Assembly: GCA_012932865.1 (NCBI GenBank)
Contig: SAXG01000026.1
Span: 310,001-374,000 of the forward strand
Direction of reading: 5' to 3'
Source of the DNA: Amylostereum areolatum
Taxonomy: Eukaryota; Basidiomycota; Agaricomycetes; Russulales; Stereaceae
DNA: 64,000 bases
Position numbers and translations under genes: made by a program. Under the pieces are notes generated by a model that was given only the letters and a program-made list of their open reading frames with translations, was not told the DNA's origin and made no database searches. Positions 56,470 to 64,000 of this stretch are shown piece by piece (the first letter of the stretch is position 1; each line of letters begins with the position of its first letter).

Positions 56470-59347
56470 ATGGCGACCTTGTCCACCCGCTCACGGCTTC
56501 CTTCATCTCTCCTCGACCTGACATGGCTTCGTATCTCAACGCGGGCTAATCATGGCACCCAACCCGATGCTGCCCTCCCCCATTCTGTTGCCTTTCGACG
56601 GCGCATGCATTCGGTTCAACTCGCATCATCGCCCTCAGGTGCTTTCCACCCACCAGTGCGCACCGATTCTACCACAACCGAATCGAGGTGAGTGTATATC
56701 TCCCGTAATCTGCGCATACGCTCATCAACTCATTTAGGCACAGAAAGAGAAGGCCTGGCGCTGCGTTGGCTGTTCGTCGTCCGCAAGAGTCAGAGGGAGG
56801 CGCTTTGGCAGAACTCGAACGTCGTGTGGAGACGCTGGCGGACATCACCCTCAACGACACGACACAGGAGGTGCGTGGCTTTCCATCTGTACTATCTGCA
56901 AAACGCTCATTGATTCCCAGATCAACGCGGAGACGATTCCAGAATTCACTGAAAACGACTTGATGGCCTTTTATGAGGACATCTTGGCTGCACCGCAAGA
57001 GTCTGCTTTACCTACACCATCGTCATCCGCACAATCCCAGATCGAGATGGACATGGAGATTGTCGACAGTCTGGCGCAACATTTTGCTTTGAGTTCTGTG
57101 GAGACTCAAACAGAGAAGCCATCTTCATTCCTTGCGTCTTTGGGGCAACGGGCCAATATACTCTCTGATTTGGCTATGCAACCTGGACCGTCCACCGAAA
57201 CCGTCACACCCGCTCTCCCTCACCAAAAGCTCGTGCAAGGATTAAAGCTATCGGTTCGAAATTTGCTTGCCAGTCGCAAATTTTCCGCTCTAAGCGGGGC
57301 CAAATCGTCCGTCCCAATTGTCGTGCTCACACAAAACGAATGGGACTCTTTAATTCGCGTCTGCGTGCGTTATATCAGCTCTTCTGATACCTGGGGATAC
57401 TGAAAGCACTCTAGCTTCACCATGGGGATGCCGCATCTGCCGAATCGGCTCTCGAACTCATGAAGGTTGGGGTTTATCGTAGCTGTACTCGTCGTCGAAC
57501 TCGCTAAACTTTTTTGTGAATAGCACTTGGGCGAGGTTGGTCTTGCGGACTCCATGAAGATCGTAATGGAGCTTTATGCACGTCACGGGGATATCGCCAA
57601 GGTGGAGAATCTCATGCACAATTTTCTCACAGGTGCGCACGCTGGCTCGCATCCTTTCGAAATCTGTAATGACCCTCCATAGGCCCACCCGATGAAAAGC
57701 AACGCCACCTCCACATCAAAACGCATGAAAATTCTGTCTCGCGTGGAACAGTACCCGACAGCGCCCTTTCCCTCCTTCACAACTACGAGGAACAACGCCT
57801 CCCCGCGCCCATGACCACCTACACGCGCCTCATCACCGCTCTCTTCTCTGTTCGTTCCCCCCTGGCGCGTGCCCAAGCTTGGGACTTATTCTCGCACATG
57901 CGTTACGTCGCCCATCCAGACCCCGACGTAGAGCTATATACTCGGATGATTCGTGCTTGCGCACCGTCGAACGGCGACCCGGAGCCAGAGCGCGCCCTTG
58001 ACCTCTTCACCGAGATGACCGTCGACCGTGGCCTCACGCCTACCGAAGGTGCCTATTCCGCCATCATCCTCGCTTGCGCGCGCGCAGGCTCGAAGACGTA
58101 CGTCAATGAGGCATTCCGACTTTCCAAAGAAATGCTCAACGCGCACCGCGATGCGCACGGACTCTCTGCGTTCCGCCCTGAAGGCCGCACGTTCGCCGCG
58201 CTGCTCGAAGGCGCCAAACGCGTCGGCGATCTCACGCGCACGCGGTGGATATTGGCAGAACTGGTGCAGGCGACGCGACCGGGCGTGAGCGCGGATGAGG
58301 CTCCGGTCAATGTTGAGATCGACGAGGCGATCATGATGCACGTTTTCCACGCGTACGCTGCGTACAGGCCGCCATTCAATCGTTCGATTGCCCCGCTGGC
58401 GGATGAGGGTGTCTCGCCCAGCCATCGGGAAACAGGCTCCCAGTCCCAACCCGAGCCCGACCCTTCTCCTCCCGTCGAGACGAAATCCAACGCCAAGCAG
58501 CTACCACCCCAGAGCAAGGCCGAAGTCGTCAGAGAGGCGACAGCGCTGTTCGAACGCATCGTCGAAGACTCGACCTCTCCTTCGCCCTCCGCCGTCTTCC
58601 ACAACGTCCGCCTCACCGCGCGTCTGCTCAACTCGTACCTCTCCGTTCACTACGCCCACGGCGAACCCGAATCCGCCGCGAATCTGTTCGATGCCGTTTT
58701 CCGAGAACATGGCGTGGAGAAGACCGCACGGACGTACGTCGAGGCCCTGGAGCGATGCGCAAATGCGAGAAAGGGCCGCTGATCGGGAAGAGGCGGCCAA
58801 GTTTGCGGAACGCGTGTGGGCGCAGTGGACCGTTTTCGAGGACGCGAGCCCGATGTTGACCGAGGACCCGTCGAGCGCGCGTATGGTCGAGCGCGCGCAC
58901 GCGGCGATAATCCGGGTGCTCACGCTGTAAGCCTTCCTTGCTAATCTTCTTCATCCACCCGTTTCTAACGCTTTCTTCGTCGGTAGGACTAACCAGCTGG
59001 ACCGCGCGATTACACACCGTCAAAAGGTTCGCCACGCGTTATCCCCCCGACCGCGCTCCGCGCCGCCAAGCCCCTGCCGTCTCTGCGCGACGCCCGGATC
59101 GTGCTCTCGGCTCCCCGCCCAATCGTACGGTTGACGACTGTGCTCGACATACCGGACGAAACAGTTCCGCCTATGCTTACCTTCGCGGATCCTCGAAATC
59201 TTACATCATAGGTTGGTCGCCGCTGGGGATCGCGAAGGGTTGCGGTTTGTGAAATGGGCGTGTAAAGCGTATGAGGGGTCCTTGAGGATGAGGAGAGAGA
59301 ATGTATTGAAGGGGGGTCGCAAACGGGCTGCGGCCGACGGTGCTTGA
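56470..59347 (+). CDS. Pentatricopeptide repeat protein, probably mitochondrial
   Basis: The N-terminus MATLSTRSRLPSSLLDLTWL with many Arg and few acidic residues suggests a mitochondrial presequence. After an acidic linker (FTENDLMAFYEDILAAP), helical PPR-like pairs follow: VGLADSMKIVMELYARHGDI, PMTTYTRLITALFSV, DVELYTRMIRACA, LTPTEGAYSAIILACARAGS and GRTFAALLEGAKRVGD. Two later pairs include TARTYVEALERCA. The C-terminus reads LVAAGDREGLRFVKWACKAY and ends GGRKRAAADGA at 59347. Four one-base excesses (58777, 59009, the C run 59043-59048, 59191/59192) must be discounted to read the last 200 residues. Read literally the frame stops at 58782. It is likely an organelle RNA-processing or translation factor; the target is unknown. 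Confidence 0.72.
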
Positions 59348-59675
59348 TTTAGTGAGGTGTATAGCTATTGCATAGTTTGGATCTTAATACAGGTTAATGC
59401 TCATATATAAGTACTCTCGTTACCCAGCGCAAGGCTGCCGAGGACGCGTATATGTATCCGGTCCCTTTCAAGTTCCGCCAGCTGCGAACAGTGTGAACAC
59501 TGAACGTTCTGAGCGTTGAACACAACCTTGACACAACCCCGATGCCTTGGTTTATTACTTATCTGAATCATCCATTGAATATTCATGACGGCTCTCCTCT
59601 GACCTTACCAAGCTATGCCTATATCTTCCCATCGAAGGATCCCCCCTCCATCACTACACTCGGTAGACGTCCACC

Positions 59676-60979
<1,304 letters not shown>

Positions 60980-61466
60980 CCGTTCGGGCCATTGTCTTCT
61001 CACCATGATCCCTGAATGATTATTTGGGGTCTCTCTGAACTGGAATGTTGTTTGCTTTCCGTTCCGTTCAATAAGTAGACGAATCTCAACTCTCGGAGAG
61101 GTGAAAGACTACGTTCAACTTCAAGCTTGCTTCATCCTCTACAACGATTCGGCAACAACGATTCGGTATCAGAGCCTGTCCCTTGGCAACGTGATAGGCA
61201 AAGCGCTCACGGGCATGGTTCAAGTTGTTTCCAACCTCATCGGTCACCGATCACTGACCCGAATTGGGCGCCTTGTACTGGAGTACAAAACCACATCCTC
61301 ACCAGGATGAACACCTACGAGACCCTGGCCACTCTTTCCCACAATTGATACAGTCGTTTAACAACGAACCACAAGGATCAACAAAGACCGCTGATTAGGA
61401 AACAACGTTTGTTCCGCTATAAAGGTCCTCAACCGGTTGTCCGACTCCTGGAACCCAAGCGCAAAC
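60980..61466. other. Spacer between the OYE pseudogene and the F-box gene
   Basis: No supported coding feature. A short direct repeat GCAACAACGATTCGG-like pair (CAACGATTCGGCAACAACGATTCGG) occurs near 61140-61166. Confidence 0.35.
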
Positions 61467-63645
61467 ATGTCATTTCTATTATCCCTTCCAAACGACTGTT
61501 CTCCTTGAGATTCTCACCACTCCAGTATTGGATCTTGCAGACGTCTTTCACTTGCGCCAGGTGCGCCCCTTCGCAATTTCTCCCCTTTCCACGTCTGATC
61601 TTCGTGTTCGGGCAGGTGTGCCGTTACTTATACAAGCTCACCCACCAGCCGGTTATCTGGAAACGCATTCTTTGCAACTTCCATTTACCCCTACCACCCC
61701 TTCCTCCCACTCGCCGCTACTCACTACCCTCACTCAGCAGCATCGAGACCGAAGCAATGATCACTCGTGCCATTACTGCAGACATCAACTGGAAATGTGT
61801 CCGCCCCAAGATTTACAGCGCATGGAAGGTGCCTGCCCTCAACAATGTGTGCTCTTTGAAGATAGGTCCCTGGAGGGAAATTCATGCTCGCTGCTAGTTC
61901 ACGACGGAAATAGCTATGCTATCACTGTGTTTATGATGGAACACCGAGTAAAAGCTGTCTATCCTGTTGCCAAGTGCCTCACGCGCAACCGGCCATATTC
62001 CATCGAAGCCAAGTACCTGCCGTACCGAGGAGCCCAAGGTCTTATGGTCACGTACGTGCAGCGTGAAGCCAGACATTCGAAGGACCGCAACGCAGGGCAA
62101 GCGAGCCATTTGAGTCTGTGGCTTGTATGCTGACACCCGTGTTCGTGGCAGACTGGACCCATCTATCTACAGCGATGACGCCGACAACATCCCCTTCCCT
62201 TTGCGATACGAACTGGTGGTCATGCACAACGACCTCAAGTCACTTAGAAGTTCTGCAAGATCCTACCTGTCCTCCCGGCTCCAAAGAGTATCAGAAACGT
62301 GTCGCCGCGCAACCTTCTCCACCCTTCGGTGTGGTCACGACTATTCGCTCTTACGACAATTTCGACTTCATCGACGTGGACGTTGTCGACGGTGACGCCT
62401 GGCTCGTTTTCATCCAGGGGAGGAAAGTCACGATGAAGAACTTGGAGACACGCAGCAATCTCGGCGTTCACATGCGGACCCTTACCTGAAGAAAATCCGA
62501 CCTTGGTACGTCCCGTCCATGGCCCGCTCCGCATGTGCCCTGATATCGCGTTCACAGCCAGAAAATCATGTTCACCCTATGCCTTACCGTATTCGAGGCA
62601 TGCGTATTCTGCCTCCACAGCGTGAAATCTTGATCGTCCGTACCAACAGCCATAACAAAGCCAACCCCATTACGCTCGAGCTCTTCACCCTCCCTCCCAG
62701 CGACACTCGTTTGGAAGCCGTTCCCCCACGTTCTATCAGGCGCCATTGGGAAGAGTGTCTCTTTCAAGACGTCCAAATATCATCCCACGGCCTCCCTTTG
62801 GCCCACGACCAATCCGTGCTCGCGTCCCTTTGCTCACACTCAGAACCTCCCCCGATCTACATCTACGCAGTAACCCTTGAGCCGTGGGGAATGATCTGCT
62901 ATCGTTTATGGCCGGAACGCGTGGTGCGGGACCAAGTGCGCTCGTTCGTCCCAGGTGTCGCCGCGCCTGATCATTCAGACCAACCCTTGCCCGCACTCGC
63001 TGATACCACATTTCGATACAACGTCGTCCCGGCGCACTCTCTCGACCAAGTGCGATCTAGAATCGCGTTCAACGGCAACGACCCAAATCAACGTTTGCGT
63101 TTCCTAGCGGGCAGCGTGCGCCCACTCCTCTACGGCGTGGACATCGACGACCGCTCCATAGCACCCACACTACTGGGCCTTTACTCTTATGTGGACCTCC
63201 ACGAACCCCCAGACAGCGGTATCAACGGACAGCTTGCGCGATGGCCCGAAGATGTGGCCCGCCGGAAAGCGGCTGTGAGGGAGCTTGAGCGCTTTGCACA
63301 CAAAGAGACGTCCAAACGTCGAAGTAGCCAGGAACGCATCGCAGGTTTGACGGATCGGGTTCTAAAGTGCATTCCCATGTTCGATGTCGGCTTGGTGGCG
63401 ATCGAATGGGAAGACTGGACGGGGAAATTGTGTTTGGTATTGAAGGGGGAACCAGCGATGATCTATATGTTCGAATATGCGCATACTCCGGGGGAGGGTA
63501 CGTCTATGGTTCCTTCCTGATAACAGCGTGGGTTTGTTGTTGACGAGCCCCTTTCCTTTTAGATCAAGAAGGTAATCGACTCCCCTTACCCGTGGATGAA
63601 GTGGACCAGGAGTTTAGAAGAAGAAAGAATCGGAACGAGGGCTGA
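61467..63645 (+). CDS. F-box protein of the Agaricomycete-expanded type
   Basis: Probable substrate receptor of an SCF ubiquitin ligase. The start MSFLLSLPND at 61467 is followed, after discounting an extra T at 61497, by VLLEILTTPVLDLADVFHLR and QVCRYLYKLTHQPVIWKRIL, a standard F-box. An intron (61560-61617) sits inside the box. The long C-terminal part has no known repeat: AVYPVAKCLTRN, YDNFDFIDVDVVDGDAWLVF, PYRIRGMRILPPQREILIVR, LYSYVDLHEPPDSG, then after a last intron (63498-63562) LPLPVDEVDQEFRRRKNRNE. Such C-termini, with scattered Trp and beta-rich blocks, are typical of these families. Other one-base excesses are seen near 61865 and around 61900. The target is unknown. Confidence 0.65.
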
Positions 63646-64000
63646 TGTGCTCGTCTTTCGTAGCCATATTTCGCACATTTCCCAGAGGTAATACTGGAGG
63701 TCCACATGGCTACCGAGCAGCCCAATCGTAGTGTGTTTTCCTTCAAGTTATGGTTGATTGAACCGCCCTAGGCCCGAGGTCGACTCTTGAAGTTTGTTTA
63801 CTTAGAAACTGCGTATAGTACTTACGTTTGGAATCGCCGTTGCGGCCGGCGTTAGCTACTACTACAGGATGATAGTACTTAGAGTGCGCGCCCTTGGCGC
63901 TAGGCTTTCGGTCTTTCATGGTCTTTTCTGTCTTTCCCTGTCTTTCCCCAATGTTTCCCCCTCAACTTCAAGAAATCCCAACTGGCAGGGCAGACGGTCG
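63646..64000. other. Intergenic right edge
   Basis: No supported coding feature. CTTTC/TCTTT pyrimidine repeats occur near 63908-63945. Confidence 0.35.

Overview
This window is nuclear DNA from a basidiomycete fungus, most likely an Agaricomycete. The genes are dense and on both strands, and they are split by many 50-70 bp introns with GTRNGT-like donors and CTRAY-like branch sites. The conserved proteins (APC1, COG7, a VHS-GAT protein, PAN3, importin beta, cytosolic malate dehydrogenase) read like Agaricomycete proteins. No bacterial, viral or organelle gene block was seen, and no tRNA or rRNA gene was recognised.

Layout: 0-5.3 kb holds the 5' part of APC1 (minus) divergent from COG7 (plus). 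5.4-12 kb is an accessory zone on the minus strand. It contains five copies of an unrecognised small-protein family, two apparently intact and three broken. A 1,759 bp hAT element with perfect 8 bp target duplications sits between copies 1 and 2. 12.9-21.3 kb carries a VHS-GAT trafficking protein, a cysteine-rich secreted protein with a GPI-like tail, and a two-RRM hnRNP-like protein. 21.8-26.5 kb has an Old Yellow Enzyme gene with a decayed relative beside it, and a GH3 N-acetylglucosaminidase. 26.8-46.4 kb is mostly housekeeping: a secreted protein of unknown role, TFIIE-beta, PAN3, a Cid1-type nucleotidyltransferase, LSM7, importin beta and a HAM1-like lipid-binding protein.

46.7-56 kb is a second, heavily rearranged accessory zone. 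A decayed second copy of malate dehydrogenase is split by a block of about 2.2 kb carrying two members of another small-protein family. Its 3' part is also hit by a 460 bp TIR element (MITE-like). A piece of APC1 exon 1, copied from about 51 kb away, lies next to it, and the intact malate dehydrogenase follows. 56.5-63.7 kb holds a PPR protein, an Old Yellow Enzyme pseudogene and an F-box protein.

Two themes matter to any user. First, the two accessory zones collect copied pieces of genes found in the same window (APC1, VHS-GAT, malate dehydrogenase, OYE), and these keep intron sequence, so they are DNA-level duplications. Second, at least a dozen apparent frameshifts are all of the one-extra-base type, including in genes expected to be essential (LSM7, COG7). 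This looks like residual insertion errors in the assembly, so a single frameshift should not be taken as proof of a pseudogene here.
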